NCBI RefSeq assembly: GCF_009909145.1
Contig: NZ_JAAAPJ010000001.1
Location: 682,001-746,000, forward strand
Source of the DNA: Corallococcus silvisoli
Lineage (GTDB): Bacteria > Myxococcota > Myxococcia > Myxococcales > Myxococcaceae
DNA length: 64,000 nt
Direction of reading: 5' to 3'
Shown: positions 52,553 to 61,109 of the stretch, one piece after another
How positions within the stretch are numbered: the first letter of the stretch is position 1
How the letters are laid out: each line of letters opens with the position of its first letter
Notes under the pieces: model-generated
Told to the model about the DNA's origin: nothing
Database searches by the model: none
What the model saw: the letters and a program-made list of their open reading frames with translations, nothing else
Translations under genes and position numbers: made by a program

Positions 52553-52695
52553 GGGCCACCTCTGAGGCATCAGGGTGGGGACATCATCCGGATGCGCCCC
52601 GCATCGAAGCGCATGGGAGCCTTGTCTCCTCATCATGATTTCATCATGACGGGAAACCGTGCCGGTCGAGGACGGCTTCGTTAGAAAGGGCGCCC

Positions 52696-54312
52696 ATGAC
52701 GGCACTCGAGAGGCTCTTTCCCGCAGAAGAGCAGATTCCCCCCGGTGTGCGGCTCCCCGCGTATCTGGAGCAGCGCGAGTACCTGGTGGGGGGAGAACTG
52801 CGCACCTGGGCGGGTGAACTCAACCCCGTGCTGAGCCCCGTGTTCGTCCGGACTCCGGAGGGGCTCCAGCAGAAGGTGATGGGGGCGACCCCGCTGCTCA
52901 CCTCGCGCGAATCCCTGGACGCCCTGGCGGCGGCGGTGAAGGCCTACGACTTGGGCCGGGGCGTGTGGCCCACCCTGAAGGTCGCCGAGCGCATCGAGCA
53001 CGTGGAGCGCTTCCTCACCGCGATGCGCGCCCAGCGCACGGCGGTGGTGAACCTGCTGATGTGGGAGATTGGCAAGACGCAGCCGGACTCGGAGAAGGAG
53101 TTCGACCGCACCGTCGACCTCATCGTGGAGACCGTCCGCGCGCTGAAGGAGTTGGATCGCACCTCGTCCCGGTTCGTCCAGGACCAGGGCATCATGGCGC
53201 AGATCCGCCGGGCGCCCGTGGGCGTGGCCCTGTGCATGGGTCCGTACAACTACCCGCTCAACGAGACCTTCAGCACGCTCTTCCCCGCGCTGCTGATGGG
53301 CAACACGGTGGTGTTCAAGCCGGCGAAGTTCGGCGTGCTGCTGGTGCGCCCCCTCCTGGAGGCGTTCCGCGACTGCTTCCCACCGGGCGTCATCAACATC
53401 ATCTACGGCCGCGGCCGGGAGACGGTGGGCGCGCTGATGGAGAGCGGCCAGGTGGACCTGTTCGCCTTCATCGGCACCAACAAGGGCGCCAGCGAGCTGA
53501 AGCGGATGCACCCCCGGCCACACCGCCTGAAGTCGGTGCTGGGGCTGGACGCGAAGAACCCGGCCATCATCCTGGAGGACGCGGACCTGGAGAACGCCGT
53601 GAAGGAGTGCATCACCGGCACGCTGTCCTTCAACGGCCAGCGGTGCACGGCGCTCAAGCTGCTGGTGGTGCACCGCAACATCGTGGACGCGTTCCTCGCG
53701 AAGTTCACCGCCGCGGTGGACGCGCTCAAGCCCGGCATGCCGTGGGACCCGGGCGTCGCCATCACGCCGCTGCCGGAGCCGGGCAAGGCGGCGTACCTCC
53801 AGGGGCTGGTGGACGACGCGCTGGCGAAGGGGGCCCGCGTGGTGAACCAGACGGGCGGTCAGGCGGCCCGGTCGTTCTATTCACCCACCGTGGTGTACCC
53901 GGTGACGGACGGCATGCGGCTGGCGCACGAGGAGCAGTTCGGGCCGGTGATTCCGGTGCGGGTGTTCGACGACGACGCGGAGGCCGTCCGGCTGGTGGTG
54001 GAGTCGCAGTTCGGCCAGCAGCTGAGCCTGTTCGGGAACGACCCGGCGCGCATCGGCCGGTTCATCGACGCGTTCTCCAACCAGGTGGGCCGCATCAACC
54101 TGAACTGCCAGTGCCAGCGTGGCCCGGACACGTTCCCGTTCAACGGCCGCAAGGACTCCGCGGAGGGCACCCTGTCGGTCGCGGACGCGCTTCGGGTGTT
54201 CTCCATCCGCACGCTGGTGGCGACGAAGACGACGCCGGCCAACACGTCCCTGGTCCAATCCATCCTGACCCGGCGTGAGTCCGATTTCCTCACCACGGAC
54301 TTCCTCTTCTAG
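52696..54312 (+). CDS. gapN: NADP-dependent glyceraldehyde-3-phosphate dehydrogenase-like ALDH
   Basis: 538 residues. Aldehyde-dehydrogenase core with catalytic Cys in SFNGQRCTALK, cofactor motif GPYNYPLNETF and FIGTNKG. The overall pattern fits the non-phosphorylating GapN branch. The segment that normally holds the general base (ELGGK) reads VLGLDAKNPA, so the usual Glu is not in place. The N-terminus is longer than in typical ALDHs. It would oxidise glyceraldehyde-3-phosphate to 3-phosphoglycerate with NADPH gain, but the substrate is not certain. Confidence 0.8.
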   Translation: MTALERLFPAEEQIPPGVRLPAYLEQREYLVGGELRTWAGELNPVLSPVFVRTPEGLQQKVMGATPLLTSRESLDALAAAVKAYDLGRGVWPTLKVAERIEHVERFLTAMRAQRTAVVNLLMWEIGKTQPDSEKEFDRTVDLIVETVRALKELDRTSSRFVQDQGIMAQIRRAPVGVALCMGPYNYPLNETFSTLFPALLMGNTVVFKPAKFGVLLVRPLLEAFRDCFPPGVINIIYGRGRETVGALMESGQVDLFAFIGTNKGASELKRMHPRPHRLKSVLGLDAKNPAIILEDADLENAVKECITGTLSFNGQRCTALKLLVVHRNIVDAFLAKFTAAVDALKPGMPWDPGVAITPLPEPGKAAYLQGLVDDALAKGARVVNQTGGQAARSFYSPTVVYPVTDGMRLAHEEQFGPVIPVRVFDDDAEAVRLVVESQFGQQLSLFGNDPARIGRFIDAFSNQVGRINLNCQCQRGPDTFPFNGRKDSAEGTLSVADALRVFSIRTLVATKTTPANTSLVQSILTRRESDFLTTDFLF

Positions 54313-54351
54313 TCCGGCCTCGGCCCTTGGTGCTAAGCCCTGGGCCATCCC

Positions 54352-54849
54352 ATGGCGCGCACCACGACCCTTGAGTTGCACAAGGAAGAGATGAAGTTCT
54401 CCGCGGGGCACTTCACCATCTTCTCCGCCACGCACCGCGAGAACCTGCATGGGCACAACTTCTCCGTCTACGTCGCCCTGACGGGGGAGGTGTCCGACGA
54501 CGGTCTGCTCTCGGACTACGGTCCGCTCAAGCAGGCGGTGATCGCCCGCTGCAAGGCCTGGAACGAGACCTTCTTCCTGCCTGGCCGCTCCCCGCACCTG
54601 CGGCTGGAGCGCGACGCGAAGGGCGATTACGTGGCGCACTTCAACGGCGAGCAGCTGCGCTTCCTCGCCCGCGACGTGACGGTGTTGCCCGTGGCCAACG
54701 TGTCGCTGGAGGAGCTGGCGCGCGTCTTCGGCGAGGCGCTGGTGGGGGATGGCGGCGGGATGGCGCGCGACCATGTCACGCACCTGCTGGTGAAGTGCGC
54801 TTCAGGGCCCGGACAGTGGGCCTCCTGGGAGTGGACGCGGGATGTCTGA
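54352..54849 (+). CDS. 6-pyruvoyl-tetrahydropterin synthase/QueD family protein
   Basis: 165 residues, T-fold. Zinc-binding His residues sit in KFSAGHFTIF and NLHGHNFSV. The QueD catalytic Cys in its usual place (C...HGH) is missing: the loop reads SATHRENLHGHN. It is thus more like PTPS or a paralog. Its stop overlaps the SDR gene by 8 bp, so the two act together, perhaps in making a reduced pterin. Confidence 0.85.
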   Translation: MARTTTLELHKEEMKFSAGHFTIFSATHRENLHGHNFSVYVALTGEVSDDGLLSDYGPLKQAVIARCKAWNETFFLPGRSPHLRLERDAKGDYVAHFNGEQLRFLARDVTVLPVANVSLEELARVFGEALVGDGGGMARDHVTHLLVKCASGPGQWASWEWTRDV

Positions 54850-55543
54850 CCAGCTCCTCATCACCGGCGCCAGCCGGGGCATCGGACGGGCCGCGGCGGA
54901 GCGCTTCCTCAAGGAGGGCTGGCGCGTGGTGAACGTGTCGCGCGGCCCGTGCACCGTGCCGGACGTCGTCAACGTGCGGGTGGACCTCTCCGTGCCGGGC
55001 TGGGAGGGCGCGGTCGAAGCGGCGCTGCGCGACGGCCCCTCCGGCGGCCGCCTGTGCCTGGTGCACAACGCCGCCCTCTACGAGCACGACGACGCGCTGA
55101 GCATGGACGCGGACCACCTGCGCCGCGTGCTGGAGGTCAACGTCGTCGCCCCGCTGGTGCTCAACCGCCTGGCGCGGCCCCGGCTGACGGACGGCTCGTC
55201 CATCCTCTACGTGGGCTCCACGCTGGCGGAGAAGGGCGTGAAGGGCGTGGCGTCCTACGTGACGACCAAGCACGCGCTCGTCGGGATGATGCGCGCCACC
55301 TGCCAGGACCTGGCGGGGACGCGCGTGCACACCGCCTGCGTCTGTCCGGGCTTCACCGACACGGAGATGCTCCGCGAGCACATCGGCGGGGATACGGCCG
55401 TCCGCGCAAGCGTGGCGGGGATGACGACGTTCGGCCGGCTCATCGAACCCGCCGAGATCGCGGACGTCCTCTACACCTGCGCCACCACCCCCGTCCTGAA
55501 TGGCGCGGTCCTCCACGCCAATCTGGGACAGGTGGAGCGCTGA
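54842..55543 (+). CDS. Short-chain dehydrogenase/reductase
   Basis: 233 residues. SDR cofactor motif TGASRGIGRAAAERF; active site Ser in YVGSTLAEKG and Tyr-x3-Lys in SYVTTKHAL; NAALY variant of NAG. Overlap with the T-fold gene suggests a pterin-reductase role of the sepiapterin-reductase or FolM kind, but this is inferred from position. The Cys-rich strand ACVCPGF is unremarkable. Convergent with queD, 7 nt apart. Confidence 0.88.
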   Translation: MSDQLLITGASRGIGRAAAERFLKEGWRVVNVSRGPCTVPDVVNVRVDLSVPGWEGAVEAALRDGPSGGRLCLVHNAALYEHDDALSMDADHLRRVLEVNVVAPLVLNRLARPRLTDGSSILYVGSTLAEKGVKGVASYVTTKHALVGMMRATCQDLAGTRVHTACVCPGFTDTEMLREHIGGDTAVRASVAGMTTFGRLIEPAEIADVLYTCATTPVLNGAVLHANLGQVER

Positions 55544-55550
55544 GGGCGCG

Positions 55551-55949
55551 TCAGTCCTCCGCGGCGTAGACGGTGCACGACGACGTGCAGGTCTCCGCCA
55601 CGCGGACGCGCGCCACCTGGGCGCCGGGGACCTTCACGCGCTCGAAGAGCCACGCGGCCAGCAGCTCGCTGGTGGGGTTCTCCAGGCCGGGCACGTCGTT
55701 GAGCAGCCGGTGGTCCAGCTGGGCGTGGAACGGCTGCCACGCGGCGTTGAGCTCCGCGAAGTCGACGATCCACCCGAACTGGGGATGCACCGGGCCACGG
55801 AGGGTGAGCTCGATGCGATAGCTGTGGCCGTGCACCCGCGAGCACTTGTGCCCTTCAGGAACGTGGGGCAGGCGGTGGGCGGCCTCGAAGGTGAACTCCT
55901 TCGAGATTTCAGTGACGAGGGTGGGCTTCTTCACGGGAACGGCCTCCAT
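55551..55949 (-). CDS. queD: 6-carboxy-tetrahydropterin synthase QueD
   Basis: 132 residues. QueD makes 6-carboxy-tetrahydropterin for queuosine. Zinc His in FEAAHRLP and HGHSY; the catalytic Cys is present (GHKCSRVHGHSY), unlike the T-fold paralog at 54352; the active-site Glu-x-Cys region is AETCTSSC. The start is taken at MEAVPVKK; longer frames continue into unrelated sequence. No queC/queE is adjacent. Confidence 0.9.
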   Translation of the reverse strand: MEAVPVKKPTLVTEISKEFTFEAAHRLPHVPEGHKCSRVHGHSYRIELTLRGPVHPQFGWIVDFAELNAAWQPFHAQLDHRLLNDVPGLENPTSELLAAWLFERVKVPGAQVARVRVAETCTSSCTVYAAED

Positions 55950-56041
55950 ACCGGCGGCCTTGTACCCGCGATGGCCCCCCTCGTCCACGGGTCGCGTCAG
56001 CGGGGGGCTGGCGAGCGGGCTCCCGCACTCGCGGTCCGCGC

Positions 56042-56446
56042 TCAGGCCCCCAGCGCGGGGCCCAGTCGCTCCAGCACCCCGGGCCAGCCCTTCTTCATCC
56101 CTTCGAAGGCCTGCCGGCCCATGGGCGAGTCCAGGTTGAAGCCCTCGTGCGTGAGGGTGAGCCGCGTCCCGCTGCCCTCCGGCGTGAGCCGCCAGGTGAT
56201 GAGCGTGTCCAGCGTGCCCGCCGCGAAGCGGTAGCGGAGCAGCCGCTCCGGCTCCACCTCCAGCACCTCGCACGGCTGCTGGCCCCATGCGCCCATGTCG
56301 AGCGTGAAGCGGTGGCCCACGATGGGGCGCACGTCGCCCGCGGCCCACCACTTCGCGTGGAGCACCGGGTCCGTCAGGGCCCTCCACACCGCGGCGGGCG
56401 GATGGGCATACACCTGGTCCAACTGGATGATTGCGGGGGAACTCAT
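56042..56446 (-). CDS. SRPBCC/AHSA1-like protein
   Basis: 134 residues. START-type helix-grip fold of the AHSA1 family: VYAHPPAAVWRALTDPVLHAKWWAA, FTLDMGAWG, LITWRLTPEGSGTRLTLTHEGF. Such proteins bind hydrophobic ligands; many are encoded, as here, directly after an ArsR regulator (4-bp overlap). Specific ligand unknown. Confidence 0.9.
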   Translation of the reverse strand: MSSPAIIQLDQVYAHPPAAVWRALTDPVLHAKWWAAGDVRPIVGHRFTLDMGAWGQQPCEVLEVEPERLLRYRFAAGTLDTLITWRLTPEGSGTRLTLTHEGFNLDSPMGRQAFEGMKKGWPGVLERLGPALGA

Positions 56447-56760
56447 TCGCGTGACTCCTCGTCGAGCACGTCCTCGAGCGCGGCAAGCCGCTGCTTCCAG
56501 TAGTGCGTGAAGGCCTGGAGCCAGTCGCCCACCTCCGACAGCGGACGTGGATCCAGGTGATAGTAGCGCTCGCGTCCCCGGGGCTCCTCACGGACCAGCC
56601 GCGCCTTGCGGAGCACCTGGAGGTGTTCGGAGACGGCGGGACGCCCCAGCGCGAAGCCGCTCGCCAGGTCGTTCACCGCGCGGGGCCCCTTGCGCAGCTG
56701 CATCAGGATCTCCCGGCGCACCGGATTGGAGAGCGCTGAAAACACATCCGGGTCGTTCAT
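56443..56760 (-). CDS. ArsR-family transcriptional regulator
   Basis: 105 residues. Winged helix: VFSALSNPVRREILMQLRKGPRAV, DLASGFALGRPAVSEHLQVLRKARLV, then wing PRGRERYYHLDP. No metal-binding Cys, so not a classical metal sensor. The ATG at 56760 is used; a TTG four codons upstream is unlikely. It pairs with the AHSA1-like gene and has a palindrome 14 nt upstream. Confidence 0.92.
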   Translation of the reverse strand: MNDPDVFSALSNPVRREILMQLRKGPRAVNDLASGFALGRPAVSEHLQVLRKARLVREEPRGRERYYHLDPRPLSEVGDWLQAFTHYWKQRLAALEDVLDEESRE

Positions 56761-56774
56761 GGCTCGAATCAATA

Positions 56775-56792
56775 CGTCGGAAATATCCGACG
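56775..56792 (-). promoter_or_regulatory. Palindromic operator before the ArsR gene
   Basis: CGTCGGA-AATA-TCCGACG, a perfect inverted repeat with 7-bp arms, centred about 24 bp upstream of the ArsR start. It is the obvious autoregulatory site; it also lies 28 bp before the divergent GNAT gene. Confidence 0.7.
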
Positions 56793-56819
56793 CGTCAAGC
56801 GCGGGCTGGATGTGCTGTG

Positions 56820-57356
56820 ATGGGCCCCATGCTGACGGAGCCCCGCTTCACCTATCTGCGGCTCACCCAGGCGGACCTGCCGATGCTGGCGGAGTGGCTC
56901 GCGCGGCCCCATGTCGCGGAGTGGTGGGGTGCACCGCCCACGCTGGATGAGCTGCGCCAGGACCTGGAGGTGGACATCGCGGCGGACGTGAGCTGGCAGT
57001 ACATCGCGCGGCTCGACGGCCGGCCGGTGGGGTTCATCCAGGCCTATGACGTCATGCGCGCGGACCCGGACTGGTGGCGCGAGGAGACGGACCCCGGGGC
57101 GCGCGGCATCGACCAGTTCCTCGCGCACGCGGAGCAGCTGGGGCAGGGCCTGGGCACCCGGCTGGTGGGCCAGTTCATCGCGAAGCTGTTCGAAGACCCG
57201 GCGGTGACGAAGGTGCAGACCGACCCGTCGCTCGACAATGCCCGGGCCATTCGCGCCTACGAGAAGGCCGGGTTCCAGCCGGTCGCGCGGGTCGTCACGC
57301 CGGATGGGCCCGCGCTGTTGATGGTCGTCCGCCGCGACGCGTGGCGTGGGCCGTAG
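56820..57356 (+). CDS. GNAT acetyltransferase, AAC(6')-like
   Basis: 178 residues. It resembles aminoglycoside 6'-N-acetyltransferases: RLTQADLPMLAEWLARPHVAEWWG, IDQFLAHAEQLGQGLGTRLVGQF (acetyl-CoA loop QGLGTR) and TDPSLDNARAIRAYEKAGF. The same family includes siderophore acetylases, so resistance is only a possibility. The start is uncertain between 56820 and the ATG at 56829. Confidence 0.85.
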   Translation: MGPMLTEPRFTYLRLTQADLPMLAEWLARPHVAEWWGAPPTLDELRQDLEVDIAADVSWQYIARLDGRPVGFIQAYDVMRADPDWWREETDPGARGIDQFLAHAEQLGQGLGTRLVGQFIAKLFEDPAVTKVQTDPSLDNARAIRAYEKAGFQPVARVVTPDGPALLMVVRRDAWRGP

Positions 57357-57359
57357 CGT

Positions 57360-57950
57360 CTACCGTGCGGCGGCGCGCCGCGGCTGCTCGGCCAGGGCGC
57401 GCTGCTCGCGGCGGATGGGCAGCCGGAGCAGCTGGGCGTAGCGCGCGAGCCGGTCCTCGAAGCGGCGCGCGTCGCGGCCCCAGTGCACGACGATGTTCCG
57501 CTCGGGGTCCTCCCGGTGCGCCATCGCGATGCAGTACTCATCCTGGGCGCCAATCCAGTCCGGATGGTGGCGGCGCTCGCAGTCCAGGCGGGTGTAGCTC
57601 GCCAGGGGCTCATCCCAGGTGAAGGCGCTCAGGGCCCCGGCGCCGCGCAAGGACACCTGGGCGTTGGTCACCACCACCTCCAGCCGCGTCCGCAGGCAGC
57701 GCACGAGGTGCGTCACGGATACGAAAAGACCCAGGGTGACGCTCAGCGGGAGCAGCCAGTCCTCCCGCAGGTCCGCGACGCTCATCCGCTGGTCCAGCGC
57801 ATAGCCGACAGGCAGCACGACGAACACCACGAACCCGAGCAGTGGCCACACCACCCGGCCGAGCAGCGGGCGCGTGGTGAACCGCAGTGGGAGGTCGCCT
57901 CCCATGTCGATCTTCCGTGGAACCGGTGAGAGCACTTCGAAGAAGGACAT
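57360..57950 (-). CDS. Hypothetical membrane protein, PH-like
   Basis: 196 residues. Two hydrophobic helices (about 34-52 and 68-88) are followed by a strand-rich part (LEVVVTNAQVSLRGAGALSAFTW) and a basic tail. This order resembles bacterial PH-domain membrane proteins (YdbT/YcxB type). No functional motif. Convergent with the GNAT gene, 3 nt apart. Confidence 0.72.
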   Translation of the reverse strand: MSFFEVLSPVPRKIDMGGDLPLRFTTRPLLGRVVWPLLGFVVFVVLPVGYALDQRMSVADLREDWLLPLSVTLGLFVSVTHLVRCLRTRLEVVVTNAQVSLRGAGALSAFTWDEPLASYTRLDCERRHHPDWIGAQDEYCIAMAHREDPERNIVVHWGRDARRFEDRLARYAQLLRLPIRREQRALAEQPRRAAAR

Positions 57951-58085
57951 GGGCTGGGCGTCCCGGGGCCGACGATGTGTGTCTTTGCGCCAAGCTCAGC
58001 ACGGGCGCTGATGCGCTGTCCAGGTCTTGCCGGGTAGTCCTGGAGTCATCGCCGGCGGCCCCTCGCGTCCGCTGGCTCCGGTGCC

Positions 58086-59087
58086 TCAGCGGGAGTGCTG
58101 CTTGAAGAAGTCCCACATGAGGGTGGTGCCGTCGGGCCCGGCGGGGTCCGCGAACGGGAAGGCGTTGTCACCGCCGGGCCACGCGTGACCCATCCCCTGG
58201 ATTTCGTATTGCTGGACCAGGAGCACGCCGCCGGAGACGTAGTCGCGCACGGTGTACTTGCGGCCTCCTGGCGAGGTGCCGGACGTCACGCGCGCGGGCG
58301 AGTTCGACACGCTGTTGTTGTCCGCGCCGTCGTCGCCGTAGTCGTTCGTCTGGAGGAACTGGCGCACGGTCTGCTGGCCGTTGATGGGATTGACGACGTC
58401 GTCCTCGGTGCCGTGGACCACGAGCACGGGCACCTTGCGGCGCGGCTTCCCCGAGCAGGCCCAGGCGTCATGGCCCCGGTCGTCCGGCGAATAGATGCTG
58501 CCGAAGGTCATCGCGTAGAGGCTGCCCGACGCCGTGGTGGCCGCCTTGTACATGGCGCCCGCGCCCACCATGCCGGCGGTGAACACATCCGAATAGCAGG
58601 CCATCAGGATGCTGGTCATCACCGCGCCCGCGGAGACGCCCCCCACGTAGACGCGGCGCGAGTCCACCGCGTAATGGCCCTTCACCCAGTCCACCATGCC
58701 CACCACCAGCGATGGCTCGCCAATGCCTCGCTCCTGGTTGGAGGAGAACATGAAGTTCCAGCACTGGGTCGCGTTCGCGTAGAGCGCCTGGTTGGGATAC
58801 AGCACCAGGAAGCGCTCCGCGTCCGCCTTCGCGTTCAGCCGCGTGAGGCCGGCGAATTGATCCGGATTCTGAAGACAGCCATGCAGCCCGACCACGAGCG
58901 GTAGCGGCTCCCCGGGTTGGTAGCCGGTGGGAACCCAGAGCTGGAAGCCTCGGGTGCCCCAGATGTTGGAATAGCTGCCGTATACCCACGCGCCCGCCCG
59001 CGCCGGGGCAGCTCCCAGGACCGCGAACAGCGCGCACAACCCCACCGCCGCACGTGAGAGGGTACGGACCTTCCGGAGCACCGACAT
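58086..59087 (-). CDS. Secreted PHB-depolymerase-type esterase
   Basis: 333 residues. Signal peptide ending ARA-GAW. Alpha/beta-hydrolase of the PHB depolymerase/feruloyl esterase (LpqC) family: LVVGLHGCLQNPDQFAG oxyanion region, nucleophile GGVSAGAVM, Asp in HGTEDDVVNP and His in GMGHAWPGG. It probably hydrolyses polyester or esterified plant/bacterial polymers outside the cell. AGGAGG precedes the ATG. Confidence 0.9.
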   Translation of the reverse strand: MSVLRKVRTLSRAAVGLCALFAVLGAAPARAGAWVYGSYSNIWGTRGFQLWVPTGYQPGEPLPLVVGLHGCLQNPDQFAGLTRLNAKADAERFLVLYPNQALYANATQCWNFMFSSNQERGIGEPSLVVGMVDWVKGHYAVDSRRVYVGGVSAGAVMTSILMACYSDVFTAGMVGAGAMYKAATTASGSLYAMTFGSIYSPDDRGHDAWACSGKPRRKVPVLVVHGTEDDVVNPINGQQTVRQFLQTNDYGDDGADNNSVSNSPARVTSGTSPGGRKYTVRDYVSGGVLLVQQYEIQGMGHAWPGGDNAFPFADPAGPDGTTLMWDFFKQHSR

Positions 59088-59103
59088 GTGTCTGCCTCCT
59101 GCT

Positions 59104-59919
59104 TCAGCGAGGACGCGCCATGCGCCCAGGCGACTCGACCTCCCGGAGGAACCCCTCCACCGCGTCGACCACCTGTCCGGGTTGATCCACGGGCGCCGCA
59201 TGCCCGGAATCCGTCAGCACGCGCAGCCAGGCGTCCGGGAGCAGGGCGGTGTAGGCCTGCTTCGCGGCCAGCGGCGTGTAGTCCCGTTCGGAGTGCAGCA
59301 CGAGCACGGGACAGGCCACGTCCTTCAGCCTGTCGAGGACGCTCCAACCGGCCAGCCCCCGCGTCGCGCGCAGGTAGACATCCGGCGCGTTGGCGCCCAG
59401 TGACTCCACCGCCCGGCGCCGCAGCGCCTCCTGCTCCGGCTTGGGGAACAGCCTGGGGGCGATCCGCTTCGCCAGCGCCCGGGGCCCCAGCAGCCGCAAC
59501 ACTCCCAGCCGCGCCGCGAACTCGAGCTTCCGGCGCAGGGTGCGCGCCACCATGTCCGGCCCGCTGTTGATGACGGTCAGGCTGCGCACCAGGTCCGGCC
59601 GGTCCACCGCCAGCTGGAAGCCCATCATCCCGCCCATGGACAGCCCGACGACGTGCACCCCGGACAGCCCCAGCCCGTCACACAGCGCGGCGATGTCGCG
59701 GGCGAAGAGCGCCACGCCATAGGCCCCCGCGGGCTTGTCACTGCGACCGTGCCCTCGCGCGTCCGGGACCACGACGCGGTGGTGCGCGGACAGCCGGGGC
59801 GCCACGGCCTCCCAGTCGCTGCCCGACGAGCCCAGCCCGTGGAGCAGGAGGATGGGTGGACCCTCGCCGGACGCCTCGAAGTGCAGCGTGACGCCGTCTG
59901 GCAGGGTGGACGTGGGCAT
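59104..59919 (-). CDS. Alpha/beta-hydrolase, PcaD-like
   Basis: 271 residues. Oxyanion motif LLLHGLGSSG, nucleophile VVGLSMGGMMG, Asp in SERDYTP and His in DSGHAAP. Fits the 3-oxoadipate enol-lactonase/esterase branch, cytosolic. It is divergent from a TetR gene with two palindromic operators between them, so it is probably controlled by that regulator. Confidence 0.9.
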   Translation of the reverse strand: MPTSTLPDGVTLHFEASGEGPPILLLHGLGSSGSDWEAVAPRLSAHHRVVVPDARGHGRSDKPAGAYGVALFARDIAALCDGLGLSGVHVVGLSMGGMMGFQLAVDRPDLVRSLTVINSGPDMVARTLRRKLEFAARLGVLRLLGPRALAKRIAPRLFPKPEQEALRRRAVESLGANAPDVYLRATRGLAGWSVLDRLKDVACPVLVLHSERDYTPLAAKQAYTALLPDAWLRVLTDSGHAAPVDQPGQVVDAVEGFLREVESPGRMARPR

Positions 59920-59926
59920 CGTGGAG

Positions 59927-60000
59927 TGAACGACTGTTCAGAAGAGGAGTGGACTACGCTGGCGCTCCAGTAGGTCCAACCGTATCTGAACGACCGTTCG
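59927..60000. promoter_or_regulatory. Two TetR-type operator palindromes, 60 bp apart
   Basis: TGAACGACTGTTCA at 59927-59940 (perfect arms TGAAC/GTTCA) and TGAACGACCGTTCG at 59987-60000 (one end mismatch) share the core GAACGAC-GTTC. They flank the hydrolase and TetR starts respectively, exactly 60 bp apart. Both genes are likely controlled from them. Confidence 0.7.
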
Positions 60001-60020
60001 TTTTTCAAGGTGTGCTCCCC

Positions 60021-60665
60021 ATGGCGTCTTCTCCTCCCTCCCGGCTGCGCGCGCGCAAGGCGGTCCTTCCCGCCTCGGCGGCGGCTGATGGCACCCGCCG
60101 GCGCATCCTGGAAACCGCGCTCCAGCTCTTCGCGAGCCGGGGCTTCCACGACGCCTCCATTCGCGACCTGGCGAAGGAGCTGGAGCTGCGGCCGAGCGCG
60201 CTCTACGCGCACTTCCCCTCCAAGGAGCACGTGCTGGCGGAGCTGGTGCGCCTGGGCCATGAGGCGCACCACGAAGGGCTCCGCACGGCGCTGCTGGGCG
60301 CGGGGGCCGCCCCTGTCGAGCAGCTGCGGGCCCTGGTCCGGGCCCACACGCTGCTTCACGCGAACCATCCCCAGCTCGCGGTGGTGGTGAATGACGAAAT
60401 CCACGCGCTGCCGCCGGAGCTGGCGGCGCCCTCCCTGGCGTTGCGGGAGCAGTCCGCGGCCCTGCTCCTCGCGGTCATCGAGCGGGGCCGGACGCAGGGC
60501 GTGTTCTCGGTGCCGCACGCGGGCGTCGTCGCCAAGGCGATCTCCGCCATGGGGCTGCGTCTGCCGTACTGGTTCGAGGCCACGCCCGCGCTCGACGCCG
60601 AAGCGCTGGCGGACCTGCACGCGGAGCTGGCGTCGCGGATGCTGGGCGTGAAGGGGAAGCGCTGA
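60021..60665 (+). CDS. TetR-family transcriptional regulator
   Basis: 214 residues. N-terminal helix-turn-helix: TRRRILETALQLFASRGFHDASIRDLAKELELRPSALY (read from ~25), typical of TetR. The C-terminal ligand domain resembles regulators of fatty-acid or acyl-CoA genes. The ATG at 60021 follows AAGG-TG. Divergent from the PcaD-like hydrolase. Confidence 0.92.
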   Translation: MASSPPSRLRARKAVLPASAAADGTRRRILETALQLFASRGFHDASIRDLAKELELRPSALYAHFPSKEHVLAELVRLGHEAHHEGLRTALLGAGAAPVEQLRALVRAHTLLHANHPQLAVVVNDEIHALPPELAAPSLALREQSAALLLAVIERGRTQGVFSVPHAGVVAKAISAMGLRLPYWFEATPALDAEALADLHAELASRMLGVKGKR

Positions 60666-60672
60666 GCCCAGC

Positions 60673-60700
60673 GGTGCTCCGCCCGCGAGGCGGGTGCACC
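60673..60700. terminator. Hairpin between convergent genes
   Basis: Nested arms GGTGC...GCACC and CCCGC...GCGGG around GAG, between the TetR gene and the convergent Cys-rich gene. Position suits a shared terminator; no T-run. Confidence 0.4.
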
Positions 60701-60704
60701 CCCG

Positions 60705-61109
60705 CTACTTCCAGGAGCAGCCTTTGATCTTCTTGCAGTAGGCCTCGTTGGTGGCCGTCTCGCACTTGATGGCGACGCCGCCGCACATGTTGGCTCCGAA
60801 CATGTAGGCACATCCGGGCTGGCTGCTGCAGTAGGTCTGGGAGAAGACGGCGCAGAAGGTGGCCTTGCCCGTACAGTGGCCGGAGCCCTGCTTCGCCGTC
60901 CCGTCCTTCGAGCCGTCTGTTTCGGGAGTGGCGGCGGTGCCGCCGTCCCTGTCCGCGACGCCCGCGTCCGCCTTCGCCGCGGACGCGGCCTTCGCCGCCG
61001 CCTTCTTCGCCGCGGCGTTGGTGTTCCCCGCGAGCGCGGGAGCCCCCAGCAGGGCCGTTGCCACCGCGAGTGCCATGAAGAGACCGACGCGCTGTCCGTG
61101 ATGCACCAT
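60705..61109 (-). CDS. Secreted Cys-rich protein
   Basis: 134 residues. Signal peptide (VGLFMALAVATALLGAPALA), an Ala/Lys linker (~25-75), then a C-terminal ~55-residue domain with eight Cys. Two copies of the motif Y-C-x4-G-C-x-(Y/W) are visible (TYCSSQPGCAY and AYCKKIKGCSW). A small disulfide-bonded extracellular domain. Unknown family. The ATG at 61109 follows GAGGTGAGG; a GTG three codons upstream is possible. Confidence 0.78.
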   Translation of the reverse strand: MVHHGQRVGLFMALAVATALLGAPALAGNTNAAAKKAAAKAASAAKADAGVADRDGGTAATPETDGSKDGTAKQGSGHCTGKATFCAVFSQTYCSSQPGCAYMFGANMCGGVAIKCETATNEAYCKKIKGCSWK

